Position numbers and translations under genes: made by a program. From Borreliella afzelii (GTDB lineage: Bacteria; Spirochaetota; Spirochaetia; Borreliales; Borreliaceae): a stretch of DNA of 64,000 nt. Each line of letters begins with the position of its first letter. The stretch's first letter is position 1. A model generated the notes under the pieces. The model was given only the letters and a program-made list of their open reading frames with translations, searched no databases and was not told the DNA's origin. Location: the NCBI RefSeq assembly GCF_014202295.1, contig NZ_JACHGM010000002.1, positions 1 to 64,000 of the forward strand, read 5' to 3'. Shown one piece after another: positions 27,517-40,014 of this stretch.

Positions 27517-28071
27517 ATGTCTAGAGCTTGGTATGTAGTTCAAACTTATTCTCAATATGAGAAAAAGATAGAGCAAGACATAAGACTTTTAATAAGTGAA
27601 GGTGTTTTTGGTAGTGTAGTGTTAGATGTTAAGGCTCCTATTGAAAAAGTAGAAGAGATAAAGAATGGCAAGAAAAGAATAAGGGAGAGAAAAATTTGGC
27701 CAGGCTATATTCTTATTGAGCTAGATCTTCCAGAGGTAGGTTGGAAAGACATTGTTGCTAATATTATTAAAGTTCAAGGTGTTATTAATTTTGTAGGTGT
27801 TGGCAAAGGTCAAAGGCCTATTCCTATTAATGATGAAGAAGTAAAAAGTGTTTTTATGCTTACTGGTGAGATTAAAGCAAATAAATCTATTTTTATGCTT
27901 TATGACTTTGAAGAAGGAGAAAGAGTTAGAATTAAGGGCGGACCTTTTGATTCCTTTGAGGGGCTTATTAGTTCTATTGATTACGAAAGAAAAAAATTAA
28001 AAGTTGCAGTTCAAATTTTTGGAAGATCAACGCCTGTTGAGGTTGATTTCCAGCATATAGAAAAGATTTAA
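27517..28071 (+). CDS. nusG: Transcription factor NusG
   Basis: NusG (184 residues) binds RNA polymerase and links it to Rho and the ribosome. The N-terminal NGN domain starts RAWYVVQTYSQYEKK and includes KIWPGYILIELDL. The C-terminal KOW domain has EGERVRIKGGPFDSFEG at about 130-146. Start ATG at 27517 behind AAGAAGGG. It is in its standard place between secE and rplK. Confidence 0.97.
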   Translation: MSRAWYVVQTYSQYEKKIEQDIRLLISEGVFGSVVLDVKAPIEKVEEIKNGKKRIRERKIWPGYILIELDLPEVGWKDIVANIIKVQGVINFVGVGKGQRPIPINDEEVKSVFMLTGEIKANKSIFMLYDFEEGERVRIKGGPFDSFEGLISSIDYERKKLKVAVQIFGRSTPVEVDFQHIEKI

Positions 28072-28124
28072 AATTTATACTGCTAATGGGAGCTTTCAAG
28101 GCGTTATTACCATAAGGAGATGAT

Positions 28125-28556
28125 ATGGCAAAAAAAAAAGCAATTTCTTGGATTAAATTACAGGTTCCAGCTGCTCAAGCAGCTCCAGGAGCTAAAATAG
28201 GTCAAGCGCTTGGGCCGCATGGAGTTAGTGGGCCACAGTTTGTAAAAGAATTTAATGAAAGAACTGCAAAGATGGAGCCCGGCATTGTGGTTCCTGTTAT
28301 CATTACTGTTTATAGCGATAAAAGTTTTTCTTTTATCGTAAAAACTCCCCCAGCTTCAATTTTAATTAAAAAAGCTATTGGGATAGAATCCGGATCTAAA
28401 AAATCCAATACAGATAAAGTTGGGACTATATCAAAAGAAAAGTTAATGGAGATAGTAAGAATTAAAATGCCTGATTTAAATGCAAAATCAGAATCAGCAG
28501 CATTTAAAATTATTTCAGGAAGTGCGCGTTCAATGGGTGTTGAGGTAGAGAAATAA
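28125..28556 (+). CDS. rplK: Ribosomal protein L11
   Basis: This 143-residue L11 protein of the GTPase-associated centre begins with lysine-rich [20 protein letters not shown], and [10 protein letters not shown] follows, the conserved proline-rich hinge area. The C-terminal RNA-binding domain includes [21 protein letters not shown] precedes the ATG. The stop and the rplA start share one base (TAATG), so translation is coupled. Confidence 0.98.
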   Translation: MAKKKAISWIKLQVPAAQAAPGAKIGQALGPHGVSGPQFVKEFNERTAKMEPGIVVPVIITVYSDKSFSFIVKTPPASILIKKAIGIESGSKKSNTDKVGTISKEKLMEIVRIKMPDLNAKSESAAFKIISGSARSMGVEVEK

Positions 28557-29236
28557 TGTCAAAAAAGGGTAAAAAATATATTGAAGCTTTTTCTAAAGTA
28601 GATAAAAGTAAATTTTATAGCATTGAAGATGCAATTTCATTGTTAAAAGAAATTAAATTTGTTAAATTTGATGAAACCATAGATATATCTGTTAACCTTA
28701 ATTTAAAAAAGAATCATACCGTTAGAGACACTATAGTTTTGCCAAATCAGTTTATGAAGCCAAAAAGAATACTTGTTTTTGCAAAAGGGGATCGAGCTGA
28801 TGAGGCTAGAGCTTTTGGTGCAACTTATGTTGGGGATGATGATCTTATAAATAAGATTAAAAGCGGTTGGGATGAATTTGACATTGTTGTTGCAACTCCT
28901 GATATGATGAAGGACGTTGGAAGACTTGGTCCTATTTTAGGGAAAAGGGGCCTAATGCCTAATCCAAAGACTCAAACAGTCACAAATAATCTTAAGGATG
29001 CAATCAATAGCCTTAAAAAAGGCCGAACAGAATTTAGAGCAAATAAAAATGGTGTAATAAGCTTTTCTTTTGGTAAATCTTCTATGGACAATGAAAAGAT
29101 AAAAGAAAATTATGAGGAATTTATTAAGGAAGTTGTTAAAAAAAGACCGAGTGACTTAAAGGGAACTTTTATAGATAGTATTTATATTTCATCTACTATG
29201 GGGCCTTCTATAAGAGTTGAGTTTGTTTGGAGGTGA
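28556..29236 (+). CDS. rplA: Ribosomal protein L1
   Basis: This 226-residue L1 stalk protein includes the conserved [16 protein letters not shown] block (about 127-142) and [15 protein letters not shown]. In other bacteria L1 represses its own operon by binding mRNA; no clear L1 target hairpin was identified here. Its start overlaps the rplK stop by one base. rplJ begins 4 bases after its stop. Confidence 0.98.
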   Translation: MSKKGKKYIEAFSKVDKSKFYSIEDAISLLKEIKFVKFDETIDISVNLNLKKNHTVRDTIVLPNQFMKPKRILVFAKGDRADEARAFGATYVGDDDLINKIKSGWDEFDIVVATPDMMKDVGRLGPILGKRGLMPNPKTQTVTNNLKDAINSLKKGRTEFRANKNGVISFSFGKSSMDNEKIKENYEEFIKEVVKKRPSDLKGTFIDSIYISSTMGPSIRVEFVWR

Positions 29237-29240
29237 CATT

Positions 29241-29729
29241 ATGAGCACAAAGATAAATTCTAAAAAGTTGGAAATGTTTGATTTATTGAAAAAATTTATA
29301 GATAGTAAGCAAAATATTTTTTTCTTAGATTATAGAGGTTTGAGTGTGTCTCAGTTGACAGATCTTCGCAACAAAATAGAAGGAGAGCACGGAGCCTTAA
29401 AAGTTGTTAAAAATAATATAATGAAGATGGTTTTAAAAGAAAAGAATATTGATGTTGTTGATTCTTGTTTGGTTGGCCCTACAGTTGTTGTTACTGCATT
29501 AGAAGAGGCTAATGTAATAGCAAAAATTTTTTATGATTTTGTAAAAACTACTACTTTAAAAGTAAAGGGCGGCTTTGTTTTAGGGGAGTTTTATGATGAG
29601 GCTAAAGTTCAAGCTTATAGCAAGCTTCCTACCAAAAAAGAGTCTATTTCTTTATTTGCTAGTGTGTTAAAAGCGCCAGTTTCTAAGCTTGTAAGAACAT
29701 TGAAAGCTTTGGCTGATGTTAAAAATTAA
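29241..29729 (+). CDS. rplJ: Ribosomal protein L10
   Basis: This 162-residue L10 anchors L7/L12 dimers at the ribosomal stalk. It has [17 protein letters not shown] (about 27-43) and a C-terminal helix for L12 binding. The frame is open from 29217, but GGAGGT at 29229-29234 lies ideally in front of the ATG at 29241, which gives normal length, so that start is used. The ribosome site overlaps the rplA stop codon. Confidence 0.97.
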   Translation: MSTKINSKKLEMFDLLKKFIDSKQNIFFLDYRGLSVSQLTDLRNKIEGEHGALKVVKNNIMKMVLKEKNIDVVDSCLVGPTVVVTALEEANVIAKIFYDFVKTTTLKVKGGFVLGEFYDEAKVQAYSKLPTKKESISLFASVLKAPVSKLVRTLKALADVKN

Positions 29730-29799
29730 CATAACAGTGTTAGTCTTAAATTTTGAGTGCATGCTATCACTGTAAAATTAAAATATATAAGGAGTTAAT

Positions 29800-30174
29800 A
29801 TGGCACTAAATAAAGAAGATATTTTAACCTGGCTTGAGGGTGCAAAAACTATGGAAGTTGTTGAGCTTGTAACAGCTATTGAGGAAAAGTTTGGAGTGAC
29901 TGCTGCTGTTGCTACTAGTGTAGGGGGCGCTGCTTCAACAGGTTCAACTGATTCTGAAGAACAAACCGAATTTGATGTAATTCTTATGTCTTTTGGTGAT
30001 AGTAAGATAAATGTTATAAAAGAGGTTAGGTCTATTACAGGACTTGGTCTTGGAGAAGCTAAAGCTTTAGTTGAATCTGCTCCTAAAGCTATTAAAGAAG
30101 GTCTTTCTAAGTCAGATGCTGAGGAATTGAAAAAGAAACTTGAGGCAGTTGGCGCAAAAGTTGAAGTTAAATAA
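29800..30174 (+). CDS. rplL: Ribosomal protein L7/L12
   Basis: A 124-residue acidic stalk protein. It has an N-terminal dimerisation domain ([22 protein letters not shown]), an Ala/Ser/Thr-rich hinge at about 45-57, and a C-terminal domain with [20 protein letters not shown] and [16 protein letters not shown] for factor binding. AAGGAG precedes the ATG. A 70-base gap to rplJ and a hairpin before rpoB could adjust the usual surplus of L12. Confidence 0.98.
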   Translation: MALNKEDILTWLEGAKTMEVVELVTAIEEKFGVTAAVATSVGGAASTGSTDSEEQTEFDVILMSFGDSKINVIKEVRSITGLGLGEAKALVESAPKAIKEGLSKSDAEELKKKLEAVGAKVEVK

Positions 30175-30203
30175 AAAATTAAAAATATATCAAAGTTGTT
30201 ATT

Positions 30204-30226
30204 CCGCATGTCTTCATGATGTGCGG
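30204..30226 (+). promoter_or_regulatory. Hairpin between rplL and rpoB
   Basis: CCGCATGTC and GATGTGCGG pair over 9 positions (two G-T wobbles) around a five-base TTCAT loop, an unusually GC-rich stem for this genome. No T-run follows, so it is not a complete intrinsic terminator. The place matches that of the attenuator and RNase III site between rplL and rpoB in E. coli (established there); the same role here is inference. Confidence 0.5.
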
Positions 30227-30256
30227 CTTGTTATGTCTTAAAAAAGGAGTCTTTTA

Positions 30257-33200
30257 ATGATAAAAAGAGTTCATCTGGGACAAGGAAGAGCTGATGAGAT
30301 TTTAGACTTACCTAACCTGATAGAAATACAATTAAATTCTTATGAAAAATTTTTACAACTTGATAAATTAAAAAATAAAAAACCTTTACTTAATGAAGGC
30401 CTTGAGTCTGTTTTTAGAAATATATTTCCCATCAAAAGTGGAAATGGTGACGTTGCTCTTGAGTACGAAAGATACTATATAGAAAATGATACTCTTAATT
30501 TTACAGAAAAAGAATGTAAAAGAAAAGGTCAAAGTTATGAAGCTGTTTTAAAAGTAAGACTAAATTTGCAATTTTTGACTACTGGGGAAATAAGGCAAAA
30601 AGACGTGTACATGGGAACTATTCCTTTAATGACAGAAAGGGGCACTTTTATTATTAATGGGGCTGAGAGGGTTATTGTTTCTCAGATTCATAGATCCCCA
30701 GGAGTTGTTTTTTATAAAGAAAAAGATTTATATTCTGCTAGAATAATTCCCTATCGTGGTTCTTGGCTAGAATTTGAGATTGATTCTAAAAAAGATTACC
30801 TTTATGTAAAGATAGATAGAAAAAAAAGAATACTCATAACTCTTTTTTTAAGAGCTTTAGGGTTTGATACGAGAGAAAAAATAATAGAAACTTTTTATAA
30901 CATTAAAAAAATTAAAGTTGAAGAGGGTACAAAAAGAGATCTTCCAGGTCAATATTTAGCTAAGAGTATTAACATAAGAGAGAATATGTATTATCGAGCA
31001 GGAGATAAGATTACTCTACAAGATGTTGAAGATTTTTTACAAAATGGAGTAAATGAAATAGAGCTTGTTGATTTTGATGGCTATAATGATGTTTCTGGAA
31101 AGTACTTTGTAAGTTCGAATGTTATTTTAAATTGCCTTGAAAAAGAGGATGCTTTTTTTGCTTTAAAGGATGGCTCTAAAGAGCTTCCAAAAGAATCAGT
31201 CATGCTTGCTGTTTATGGGGCTCTTTTCCCTGGCGAGCCAATATCGATTGATAATGCTGAAAACGATTTAAAAACCATATTCTTTTCTGAAAGAAGATAT
31301 GATCTTGGACGTGTAGGGCGCTATAAACTTTCTAAAAAATTTGGATCTGACGATTTAAGTACATCAGTTTTAACTATGGATGATATTGTTAACACCATAT
31401 CTCATCTTTTGAGAATATATGAAGGGCATGATATTCTTGATGATATTGACCATTTGGGAAATAGAAGAGTGCGTTCTGTTGGCGAGCTTCTTACCAATAT
31501 ATATAAAGGAGCGATGTCGAGAGTTGAAAAAATTGCTAAAGATAGAATGTCTAACAAAGAAGTTTTTAATCTAAAACCTCAAGAATTAATAAGCGTTAAA
31601 CCCATTGTATCTGCTGTTAAAGAATTTTTTGCAACCAGCCAGCTTTCTCAGTTCATGGATCAGGTCAATCCTTTAGCCGAACTTACTCACAAAAGGCGTC
31701 TTAATGCTCTTGGTCCGGGGGGACTTTCAAGAGATAGAGCAGGATTTGAAGTAAGAGATGTACATTATACTCATTATGGTAGAATGTGTCCCATTGAAAC
31801 TCCCGAAGGACCAAATATTGGACTTATTGTTTCTTTAGCTACTTATTCCAGAGTTAATGATTATGGGTTTTTAGAAACCCCCTATAGGAAAGTTGTTAAT
31901 GGAGAAGTGACTAATGAATTAGAATATTTATCTGCTATTGACGAAGAGAAAAAGTGTATTGCTCAAGCCAATGCTGCTTTTAATTCTGATGGAAAGTATC
32001 TTGAAGATTTGGTTTCTGTTAGAATTTCTGGTGATTATACCACAACAAACCCTAAAAATATAGATTATATGGACGTTTCTCCTAGACAATTAATCTCAGT
32101 ATCTTCGGCATTAATTCCTTTTCTTGAACACAATGATGCAAATAGAGCTCTTATGGGCTCTAATATGCAAAGACAAGCAGTGCCTCTGCTTTTCCCCAAA
32201 CCTCCAATTGTTGGTACTGGCATGGAAAGTGTTGTTGCAAAGGATTCAGGAGTAGTAGTTAAGGCTAAAAGAAGTGGGGAAGTTATTCTTGCAACAAGTA
32301 ATAAAATAGTTGTCAAACCTTTTGAATCAGAGAATGCTAAAGATTTAGATGAATATCATATTGTTAAGTATGAAAGGACAAATCAAGATACTTGTTTTAA
32401 TCAATCTGTTTTAGTTAAAGAGGGGCAAAAGGTTGAAAGGGGTGAAATAATAGCTGACGGTCCTGCTACTAGATATGGGGAGCTTGCTCTTGGCAATAAT
32501 TTATTACTGGGAGTTATTCCTTGGAATGGATTTAATTATGAGGATGCTATATTGATTTCTGATAGAATTGTAAAGGAAGATCTTTATACATCTATTCATA
32601 TTAAAGAATTCAGTATAGAAGTAAGAGAAACTAAGCTTGGTCCTGAGAAAGTTACAGGAGACATACCTAATGTTAGCGAAAAGATACTAAATAAATTGGA
32701 TGAAAATGGGATTATACGGATAGGAACTTATGTAAAGCCTGGGGATATTTTGGTTGGCAAGGTTACTCCAAAGTCAGAAGGAGACATTACTCCTGAATTT
32801 AGGCTTTTAACTTCTATTTTTGGAGAAAAAGCAAAAGATGTTAAAAATAATTCGTTAAAAGTTCCTCATGGTACTGAAGGTACAGTTATTGATGTTCAAA
32901 GAATTACTAAAGAGGATGTTGGCAATCTTTCTCCTGGAGTTGAGGAGATACTTAAAGTTTATGTTGCTAAAAAAAGGAAGCTTAAAGAGGGTGATAAAAT
33001 GGCTGGACGACATGGTAATAAGGGTGTTGTTGCAAAAATTCTTCCTGTTGAAGATATGCCTTATCTTGCAGACGGAACCCCTCTTGACATATGCTTAAAT
33101 CCTTTGGGAGTTCCGTCTAGAATGAATATTGGACAATTAATGGAATCGCAATTAGGTCTTGCTGGTAAATATCTTAGTGAATCTTATAATGTTCCTGTTT

Positions 33201-33724
33201 TTGAATCTGCTACAAATGAACAAATTCAGGAAAAATTAAAAAAAGCTGGGTTTAATCCAACTTCTAAAGAAATTTTATATGATGGTTATACAGGAGAGCC
33301 TTTCGAAAATGAAGTAATGGTTGGAGTGATTTACATGCTTAAGCTACATCACCTTGTTGATGATAAAATGCATGCAAGATCAACAGGGCCATATTCTCTT
33401 GTTTCTCAACAACCTCTTGGAGGAAAAGCTCAATTTGGTGGGCAAAGACTTGGAGAAATGGAGGTTTGGGCTCTTGAAGCTTATGGTGCGGCTCACACAC
33501 TTCAAGAACTTTTAACAGTTAAATCCGATGATATGTCGGGCAGAGTCAAGATATATGAAAATATAGTAAAAGGTGTTCCTACTAATGTATCAGGGATTCC
33601 CGAGTCTTTTAATGTGCTAATGCAAGAGCTTAGGGGGCTTGGACTTGATTTGTCAATTTATGATGATAATGGGAATCAAGTTCCTTTGACAGAAAAAGAG
33701 GAAGAATTGATTAATAAAAGCTAG
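30257..33724 (+). CDS. rpoB: RNA polymerase beta subunit
   Basis: The beta subunit has 1155 residues. The rifampicin pocket is clear: [21 protein letters not shown] at about 461-481, followed by [20 protein letters not shown]. The residue equivalent to E. coli Ser531 is Asn483, known as the likely reason for natural rifampicin resistance of borreliae. [12 protein letters not shown] and the C-terminal [23 protein letters not shown] are intact. AAAGGAG lies before the ATG. rpoC follows after 15 bases. Confidence 0.99.
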   Translation: MIKRVHLGQGRADEILDLPNLIEIQLNSYEKFLQLDKLKNKKPLLNEGLESVFRNIFPIKSGNGDVALEYERYYIENDTLNFTEKECKRKGQSYEAVLKVRLNLQFLTTGEIRQKDVYMGTIPLMTERGTFIINGAERVIVSQIHRSPGVVFYKEKDLYSARIIPYRGSWLEFEIDSKKDYLYVKIDRKKRILITLFLRALGFDTREKIIETFYNIKKIKVEEGTKRDLPGQYLAKSINIRENMYYRAGDKITLQDVEDFLQNGVNEIELVDFDGYNDVSGKYFVSSNVILNCLEKEDAFFALKDGSKELPKESVMLAVYGALFPGEPISIDNAENDLKTIFFSERRYDLGRVGRYKLSKKFGSDDLSTSVLTMDDIVNTISHLLRIYEGHDILDDIDHLGNRRVRSVGELLTNIYKGAMSRVEKIAKDRMSNKEVFNLKPQELISVKPIVSAVKEFFATSQLSQFMDQVNPLAELTHKRRLNALGPGGLSRDRAGFEVRDVHYTHYGRMCPIETPEGPNIGLIVSLATYSRVNDYGFLETPYRKVVNGEVTNELEYLSAIDEEKKCIAQANAAFNSDGKYLEDLVSVRISGDYTTTNPKNIDYMDVSPRQLISVSSALIPFLEHNDANRALMGSNMQRQAVPLLFPKPPIVGTGMESVVAKDSGVVVKAKRSGEVILATSNKIVVKPFESENAKDLDEYHIVKYERTNQDTCFNQSVLVKEGQKVERGEIIADGPATRYGELALGNNLLLGVIPWNGFNYEDAILISDRIVKEDLYTSIHIKEFSIEVRETKLGPEKVTGDIPNVSEKILNKLDENGIIRIGTYVKPGDILVGKVTPKSEGDITPEFRLLTSIFGEKAKDVKNNSLKVPHGTEGTVIDVQRITKEDVGNLSPGVEEILKVYVAKKRKLKEGDKMAGRHGNKGVVAKILPVEDMPYLADGTPLDICLNPLGVPSRMNIGQLMESQLGLAGKYLSESYNVPVFESATNEQIQEKLKKAGFNPTSKEILYDGYTGEPFENEVMVGVIYMLKLHHLVDDKMHARSTGPYSLVSQQPLGGKAQFGGQRLGEMEVWALEAYGAAHTLQELLTVKSDDMSGRVKIYENIVKGVPTNVSGIPESFNVLMQELRGLGLDLSIYDDNGNQVPLTEKEEELINKS

Positions 33725-33739
33725 GTTTTTGGAGTTTTT

Positions 33740-36700
33740 ATGAAAGAGATAAAAGATTTTGAAAAAATAAAAATTAAAATAGCATCTCCTGATCAAATTA
33801 GAAATTGGTCTTATGGAGAGGTTAAAAAGTCTGAAACTATTAATTATAGAACTTTGAGACCCGAGAAGGATGGGCTTTTTTGTGAGAGGATTTTTGGTAC
33901 TACAAAGGAATGGGAATGTTATTGTGGTAAATTTAAATCAGTTAGATATAAAGGCATTATTTGCGATCGTTGTAATGTAGAGGTTACCCATTTTAAGGTG
34001 AGGCGTGAGAGAATGGGGCATATTGAGTTAGCAGCTCCAGTTGCTCATATTTGGTATTATAAATATATCCCCTCTAGAATTGGTCTTTTGCTTGACATTA
34101 CGGCATCTAGTTTGAATTCTATTCTGTATTATGAAAAATATGTAGTAATTGAACCGGGTGATACTGATCTTAAAAAAATGCAGCTTTTAAATGAAGATGA
34201 GTACATAGAGGCTAGAGAGCGATATGGGATGTCTTTTAATGCTTCTATGGGAGCTGAAGCTATTAAAAGTCTTCTTGAAAATCTTGATCTTGATGAGCTT
34301 TCATCTAAGCTTAGAATTCAAATGATAGATAAAGATGATAAAACTGATAAGAAACTCTTAAGACGTCTTGAAATTATTGAAAATTTTAAAATTTCTGGAA
34401 ATAAACCAGAATGGATGATTATGGAAGTTCTTCCTGTTATCCCCCCAGAGATTAGGCCAATGGTTCAGCTTGATGGAGGACGCTTTGCAACATCTGATCT
34501 TAATGATCTTTACAGAAGAGTTATAAATAGGAATAATCGCTTAAGGAAGTTGCTTCTTCTTAATGCGCCAGAGATTATTGTGAGAAATGAAAAAAGAATG
34601 CTTCAAGAATCGGTAGACTCTCTTTTTGACAATTCTCATAAAAGAAAGGTTGTTAAAGGCTCATCTAGTAGGCCTCTTAAGTCGCTTTCCGATGCGTTAA
34701 AAGGTAAGCAGGGAAGGTTTAGGCAAAATCTTCTTGGTAAAAGAGTAGATTATTCTGGTCGTTCTGTGATTGTTGTTGGACCTGAGTTAAAACTACATCA
34801 ATGTGGATTGCCTGCAAAAATGGCTCTTGAGCTGTTTAAGCCTTTTGTGATAAGAAGGTTGATTGAGAGTGAAGCTGTTTTTAATATTAAAAGAGCAAAG
34901 AATTTGATTGAACAAGAAGTTGACGAGGTATGGCAAATTTTAGATCTTGTTATTAAAGAGCATCCTATTCTTTTAAATAGGGCACCCACCCTTCATAGAC
35001 TTGGAATTCAAGCTTTTGAGCCTGTGTTAGTTGAGGGTAAGGCAATAAAATTACATCCTCTTGTTTGTCATGCATATAATGCTGATTTTGATGGTGATCA
35101 AATGGCAGTACATGTACCTCTTACTCCATCAGCACAAGCTGAAAGTTGGGCTTTAATGCTTTCAACAAATAATCTTTTAAATCCCGCTAATGGGCATCCT
35201 ATTGTTTTTCCATCCCAAGATATTGTTTTAGGTCTATATTATTTAACAATGGAAAAAAAGAATACTGTTGGAGAAGGTAAAAAGTTTTTAAACTTTAATA
35301 ATGTTATTCTTGCTATAAATAATAGGAGTCTAGATTACAATGCTTCTATTTATGTAAAAATTGATGGCAAATATAAAAAAACTACAGCTGGTAGGGTTAT
35401 ATTTAATGAGGCCTTGCCCAACGGAATTGAATTTGTAAATAAAACTCTTAGTGATTTGGAACTACAAATTTTAATATCAAAAGTTTATGTAGTTCATGGT
35501 TCTTCTACTGTAATTGAAATGCTTGACATTATCAAGGAGCTTGGCTTTAAATATGCTACCAAGTTTGGATGCACAATTAGTATGAGTGATATTATTGTTC
35601 CTGATGAAAAGAAAGCTTATATAGACAGGGCCAATAAAGAGATTGCTAAAATTCAAAATGATTATGCTAAAGGTGTTATTACCGGTGAAGAGCGTTATAA
35701 TAACGTAGTTTCTGTTTGGTTAAAGACGAACGAGGAACTTACTAATAAGATGATGGAAATTTTAAAGAAAGACAGAGATGGGTTTAATGTTATATATATG
35801 ATGGCAGATTCTGGTGCTAGGGGTAGTAGAAATCAAATAAGGCAACTTGCTGGCATGAGAGGATTGATGGCAAAAACTTCCGGGGATATTATTGAGCTTC
35901 CAATTATTTCTAACTTTAAAGAAGGTCTTTCTGTGATAGAGTTTTTCATCTCTACAAATGGAGCGAGAAAGGGGCTGGCAGATACTGCTCTTAAGACTGC
36001 TGATGCTGGATATTTAACTCGAAGATTAGTAGATATTGCTCAAGATGTTGTTGTTAGAATAGAAGATTGTGGGACTATAAACGGAATAAAAGTTGAAACT
36101 GTAAAAAATGGTGAAGAAATATTAGAATCTTTGAAAGAAAAAGCTGTTGGGAGCTATTCTATTGAAAGAATAAAAAATCCAATTACTGGTGAGATTGTTT
36201 TAGATGCAAATGAAGAAATCTCAGAAGCTAAAATAGAATTATTAGAAAAAATTGGTATTGAAAAACTTGTGATTAGATCTGTTTTAACATGTGAAGCTGA
36301 ACACGGTGTTTGTCAAAAATGTTATGGTAGAGACTTTTCAAAGAATAAGCCTGTTAACATTGGCGAGGCTGTAGGAATAATTGCTGCTCAGTCTATAGGT
36401 CAGCCAGGCACTCAATTAACTATGAGAACTTTTCATATTGGTGGAGTTGCTCAGGCTGGTAGTGAGGATGATAAAATATCTTTAAAGAATACTTTTATAC
36501 TTAATGGCATAGAGGGTTTTAATGTTAGGGTTGAGAATGGAATTCTTTTCACAAGAAAAGGAACTTTAAAAATAATCAATGTTTTTTATGAAGAAAAAAT
36601 TAAGAACATAAAGGAAATTAAAGTTTCAGATTCTCAAAGAGTAATTAAAGGAATTCCTTTATTTGTTAATAATAAGGGAGTAGAAATTCTCTCTTCTTAT

Positions 36701-37873
36701 ATTGGTTATGTTAAATTAAGAGACGATAAATTTTTAATAGTGTCAGAAGAGCAAGAAGTTTCCTTGAAAGCTGGTACAAAGCTTGAAATAGAGGTTGGCG
36801 AATATGTTGAATCGGGCAAAGTTATTGGTACGTTTGATCCATTTGCAGAGCCTATTATTGCAGAGGTTAAAGGTAAAATTAAATTTAAGAATATTATTTT
36901 AGGAACTACTCTTAAAGAAGAGATAAATACTGAAACAGGTAATGTTGAGAAAAGAATTACAGATAATGTTTTTGAATCTCTTGATCCTAGAATTTTTATT
37001 ATTGATAGTGGTGGTGTGGAGATCGCATCTTATGTATTACCAGGCGATGCTTATCTTCAGGTTGAAGATGGTCAGAATATTAATATAGGAGATATTATTG
37101 CGAAACTTTCTAAAGGTTCTGAAAAAACTCAAGATATTACAGGGGGATTGCCTCGTGTTAATGATCTTTTTGAAACAAGAATTCCTAAGAATTTAACTGA
37201 AATGGCTAAAGTAAGTGGAATTGTGCAATTTAAATCAATTCAAAAAGGAAAAAGACTTATTAATATTTTAGATGAATATGGGGTTGAGCATAAGCATTAT
37301 ATTCCAGCCGGCAAACATCTTTTAGTTAGAGATGGAGATATTGTTAAGGCAGGAGATATGCTTTGTGATGGTAGAATTAATCCTCATGATGTGCTTGAAA
37401 TTTTGGGTGGGATTAGTTTACAAGAGTTTTTGTTGGCAGAAATTCAAGATGTTTATCGAAAACAGGGTGTTAGCATTAATGACAAACATATTGGTGTGAT
37501 AATTAAGCAAATGATGAAAAAAGTTAAGATTGTAGCAGTTGGTGATACTAATTTTGTTTATGGGCAAAAGGTAGATAAGCACACTTTTTATGAGCAGAAT
37601 AGAAAAGTTATCGAACAAGGTGGTGAGCCAGCAATAGCAAGTCCCATTCTTATAGGAGTAACCAAGACTTCTCTTAATATAGATTCTTTTATTTCTGCAG
37701 CTTCTTTTCAGGAGACAACAAAAGTATTAACAGATGCTTCTATTGCTGGGAAAATAGATGATCTTAGAGGATTGAAAGAAAATGTTGTAATTGGGCATTT
37801 GATTCCTACTGGAACTGGCATGGGACTTTATAAAAAAATCAAAGTTAGTGAAAATGTCAATTCTGAAGTTTAG
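33740..37873 (+). CDS. rpoC: RNA polymerase beta' subunit
   Basis: The beta' subunit has 1377 residues. The N-terminal zinc site is CYCGKF...[10 protein letters not shown], and the catalytic magnesium loop [12 protein letters not shown] has D449, D451 and D453. The bridge-helix/trigger-loop area includes [21 protein letters not shown] and the later [15 protein letters not shown] second zinc site. GGAG precedes the ATG. It is co-transcribed with rpoB. rpsL-rpsG follow after a 67-base gap. Confidence 0.99.
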   Translation: MKEIKDFEKIKIKIASPDQIRNWSYGEVKKSETINYRTLRPEKDGLFCERIFGTTKEWECYCGKFKSVRYKGIICDRCNVEVTHFKVRRERMGHIELAAPVAHIWYYKYIPSRIGLLLDITASSLNSILYYEKYVVIEPGDTDLKKMQLLNEDEYIEARERYGMSFNASMGAEAIKSLLENLDLDELSSKLRIQMIDKDDKTDKKLLRRLEIIENFKISGNKPEWMIMEVLPVIPPEIRPMVQLDGGRFATSDLNDLYRRVINRNNRLRKLLLLNAPEIIVRNEKRMLQESVDSLFDNSHKRKVVKGSSSRPLKSLSDALKGKQGRFRQNLLGKRVDYSGRSVIVVGPELKLHQCGLPAKMALELFKPFVIRRLIESEAVFNIKRAKNLIEQEVDEVWQILDLVIKEHPILLNRAPTLHRLGIQAFEPVLVEGKAIKLHPLVCHAYNADFDGDQMAVHVPLTPSAQAESWALMLSTNNLLNPANGHPIVFPSQDIVLGLYYLTMEKKNTVGEGKKFLNFNNVILAINNRSLDYNASIYVKIDGKYKKTTAGRVIFNEALPNGIEFVNKTLSDLELQILISKVYVVHGSSTVIEMLDIIKELGFKYATKFGCTISMSDIIVPDEKKAYIDRANKEIAKIQNDYAKGVITGEERYNNVVSVWLKTNEELTNKMMEILKKDRDGFNVIYMMADSGARGSRNQIRQLAGMRGLMAKTSGDIIELPIISNFKEGLSVIEFFISTNGARKGLADTALKTADAGYLTRRLVDIAQDVVVRIEDCGTINGIKVETVKNGEEILESLKEKAVGSYSIERIKNPITGEIVLDANEEISEAKIELLEKIGIEKLVIRSVLTCEAEHGVCQKCYGRDFSKNKPVNIGEAVGIIAAQSIGQPGTQLTMRTFHIGGVAQAGSEDDKISLKNTFILNGIEGFNVRVENGILFTRKGTLKIINVFYEEKIKNIKEIKVSDSQRVIKGIPLFVNNKGVEILSSYIGYVKLRDDKFLIVSEEQEVSLKAGTKLEIEVGEYVESGKVIGTFDPFAEPIIAEVKGKIKFKNIILGTTLKEEINTETGNVEKRITDNVFESLDPRIFIIDSGGVEIASYVLPGDAYLQVEDGQNINIGDIIAKLSKGSEKTQDITGGLPRVNDLFETRIPKNLTEMAKVSGIVQFKSIQKGKRLINILDEYGVEHKHYIPAGKHLLVRDGDIVKAGDMLCDGRINPHDVLEILGGISLQEFLLAEIQDVYRKQGVSINDKHIGVIIKQMMKKVKIVAVGDTNFVYGQKVDKHTFYEQNRKVIEQGGEPAIASPILIGVTKTSLNIDSFISAASFQETTKVLTDASIAGKIDDLRGLKENVVIGHLIPTGTGMGLYKKIKVSENVNSEV

Positions 37874-37940
37874 CTTGAAAATAAGTGATATATTTGCTAC
37901 CATTTTATTAATAATTTCAAGAAAAGGAGAGCGTTGATAA

Positions 37941-38315
37941 ATGCCTACAATTAATCAGTTAATTAGAAAGCCTAGAAAAAGTCAAACGGAGAAGACCGCA
38001 TCTCCTGCGCTTCAAAATTGTCCCCAAAGAAGAGGAATTTGTACACGTGTAATGACTGTAACTCCTAAAAAGCCTAATTCAGCTTTGAGAAAAGTAGCCC
38101 GTGTTAGACTTTCAAATGGATTTGAAGTAACTGCATATATTCCAGGAATTGGTCATAATTTACAAGAACATTCTGTAGTTTTGATTAGAGGTGGTCGAGT
38201 TAAGGATTTGCCTGGAGTAAGGTACCACATAGTTCGAGGAGCCAAAGATACTCTTGGTGTTAATAATAGGAAAAAGGGTAGATCTAAGTATGGAACAAAA
38301 AAACCTAAAGCTTAA
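37941..38315 (+). CDS. rpsL: Ribosomal protein S12
   Basis: This 124-residue decoding-centre protein has the conserved [17 protein letters not shown] and [13 protein letters not shown] blocks. The lysines at the streptomycin-sensitive positions are wild type. AAGGAGA at 37924-37930 precedes the ATG. rpsG follows with a 24-base gap. Unlike most bacteria, fusA and tuf do not follow rpsG here. Confidence 0.98.
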   Translation: MPTINQLIRKPRKSQTEKTASPALQNCPQRRGICTRVMTVTPKKPNSALRKVARVRLSNGFEVTAYIPGIGHNLQEHSVVLIRGGRVKDLPGVRYHIVRGAKDTLGVNNRKKGRSKYGTKKPKA

Positions 38316-38339
38316 TTGAAAGGTGGGTTAATATTAAGT

Positions 38340-38813
38340 ATGTCAAGAAAAAATAAAAAAATCAAAAAGAAAATTTTTGTTGATACCAGGTACAATTCTA
38401 GAATTGTTGCAAAATTTGCAAACAGAATGATGTATGATGGAAAAAAATCAATAAGCGAGAGTATACTTTACAGTTCAATTGATTTGCTTGCTGATAAGCT
38501 TGAAGATAGTGATAAGATGGCTGTTTTTTGTAAAGCTTTAGATAATATTAAGCCGTTGGTAGAAGTAAGAAGTAGACGGGTAGGTGGTGCTACATATCAA
38601 GTTCCTGTTGAAGTTAGAGAAGAGAGAAGAGAGGCTTTAGCTATGAAGTGGATTATTTTTGCTGCTAGAAAGGCTAGTGGTAGATCTATGAAGGAAAAGT
38701 TGTCAAACGAACTTTTAAATGCATACAATTCTACTGGAGCTGCTTTTAAGAAAAAAGAAGATACTCATAGAATGGCTGAAGCAAATAAAGCTTTTACTCA
38801 TTATAGATGGTAA
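38340..38813 (+). CDS. rpsG: Ribosomal protein S7
   Basis: This 157-residue protein nucleates assembly of the small-subunit head. It begins [12 protein letters not shown] and contains [22 protein letters not shown]. The frame also opens at a TTG directly after the rpsL stop (38316), but the AGGTGG at about 38320-38326 and normal length favour the ATG at 38340. A strong terminator begins at the stop codon, so this gene ends the ribosomal transcript. Confidence 0.97.
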   Translation: MSRKNKKIKKKIFVDTRYNSRIVAKFANRMMYDGKKSISESILYSSIDLLADKLEDSDKMAVFCKALDNIKPLVEVRSRRVGGATYQVPVEVREERREALAMKWIIFAARKASGRSMKEKLSNELLNAYNSTGAAFKKKEDTHRMAEANKAFTHYRW

Positions 38814-38845
38814 AAAGACACCTTTTTTAAAGGTGTCTTTTTTTG
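38814..38845 (+). terminator. Intrinsic terminator after rpsG
   Basis: A 12-base-pair perfect stem (AAAGACACCTTT and complement) with a TTT loop is followed by TTTT. It begins at the rpsG stop codon and separates the rpoBC-rpsLG block from bmpD, though read-through into bmpD remains possible. Confidence 0.9.
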
Positions 38846-38913
38846 CTTATATGTTGTGGTATTATTAGGGCTATTTTTTGTATTTGTTTTATTAAAAGTA
38901 AGGAGGTATTTTT

Positions 38914-39939
38914 GTGTTAAAAAAAGTTTATTATTTTTTATTTTTTTTATTTATTATTGCTTGTTCTGGTTCTGATGATAATAAGTCAGAGTCAAAAACA
39001 GTTTCGCTTATAGTTGATGGTACTTTTGATGATAAAGGATTTAATGAAAGTTCTTCTAATGCGATAAGAAAATTGAAAACAGATTTTAATATAAATATAA
39101 TTGAAAAAGCATCTACAGGGAATTCTTATTTAGGAGATATTTCAAATCTAGAGGATGGTAATTCAAATTTGATTTGGGGAGTCGGATTTAGATTGTCAGA
39201 TATGCTTTTGCAAAGAGCTGGCGAGAATGTTTCTATTAATTATGCAATCATAGAAGGGGTTTATAATGAAATTCAAATACCCAAAAATCTTCTTAATATT
39301 AGTTTTAGATCCGAAGAGGTGGCTTTTTTAGCAGGATATTTTGCGGCAAAGGCTTCTAAAACAGGTAAGATTGGATTTATTGGGGGAGTGAAGGGGGAAG
39401 TTTTAGAATCTTTTATGTATGGATATGAAGCTGGTGCTAAGTATGCGAATTCTAATATTAAAGTGGTCTCTCAATATGTTGGCACATTTGGGGATTTTGG
39501 ACTTGGTCGCTCGACAGCATCTAATATGTATCGAGATGGGGTTGATATTATATTTGCAGCTGCTGGACTTTCTGGTATAGGAGTAATTGAGGCCGCAAAA
39601 GAATTGGGCTCCGATCATTATATTATTGGAGTCGATCAAGATCAAGCATACCTTGCCCCTAATAATGTTCTTATTTCTGCTGTAAAGAAGGTTGATTCAT
39701 TGATGTATAGTTTAACAAAAAAGTATTTAGAAACTGGAGTTTGGGATGGGGGTAAGACCATGTTATTTGGACTTAAAGAAGATGGACTTGGTTTGGTTTT
39801 AAATGAAAACTTAAAGTCAAATTATTCTGAGATTTATGATGAATCATTGAAAATTGGGCAAAGTATAATAAATGGTATAATAAAAGCGCCTTATGACAAG
39901 GCATCTTATGATAACTTTGTTTTACAAATAGCAAATTAA
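38914..39939 (+). CDS. bmpD: BmpD nucleoside-binding lipoprotein
   Basis: This 341-residue lipoprotein has a signal ending FIIAC (Cys17). It belongs to the Bmp/PnrA family of substrate-binding proteins for ABC nucleoside importers; purified B. burgdorferi BmpD binds adenosine (from memory). Family blocks are [13 protein letters not shown] near 33-45, [42 protein letters not shown] and [15 protein letters not shown]. The GTG start at 38914 has AAGGAGG at 38900-38906. Two hairpins follow it, one with a T-tract, so much of its transcript should end before bmpC. Confidence 0.95.
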   Translation: MLKKVYYFLFFLFIIACSGSDDNKSESKTVSLIVDGTFDDKGFNESSSNAIRKLKTDFNINIIEKASTGNSYLGDISNLEDGNSNLIWGVGFRLSDMLLQRAGENVSINYAIIEGVYNEIQIPKNLLNISFRSEEVAFLAGYFAAKASKTGKIGFIGGVKGEVLESFMYGYEAGAKYANSNIKVVSQYVGTFGDFGLGRSTASNMYRDGVDIIFAAAGLSGIGVIEAAKELGSDHYIIGVDQDQAYLAPNNVLISAVKKVDSLMYSLTKKYLETGVWDGGKTMLFGLKEDGLGLVLNENLKSNYSEIYDESLKIGQSIINGIIKAPYDKASYDNFVLQIAN

Positions 39940-40014
39940 CTTAATTTGTGTGGAGTTGATTTGTGAAAAATGATTTTGGCTCTTTAAAAAGATTTTAAAT
40001 AAGTCTTTTAATTA

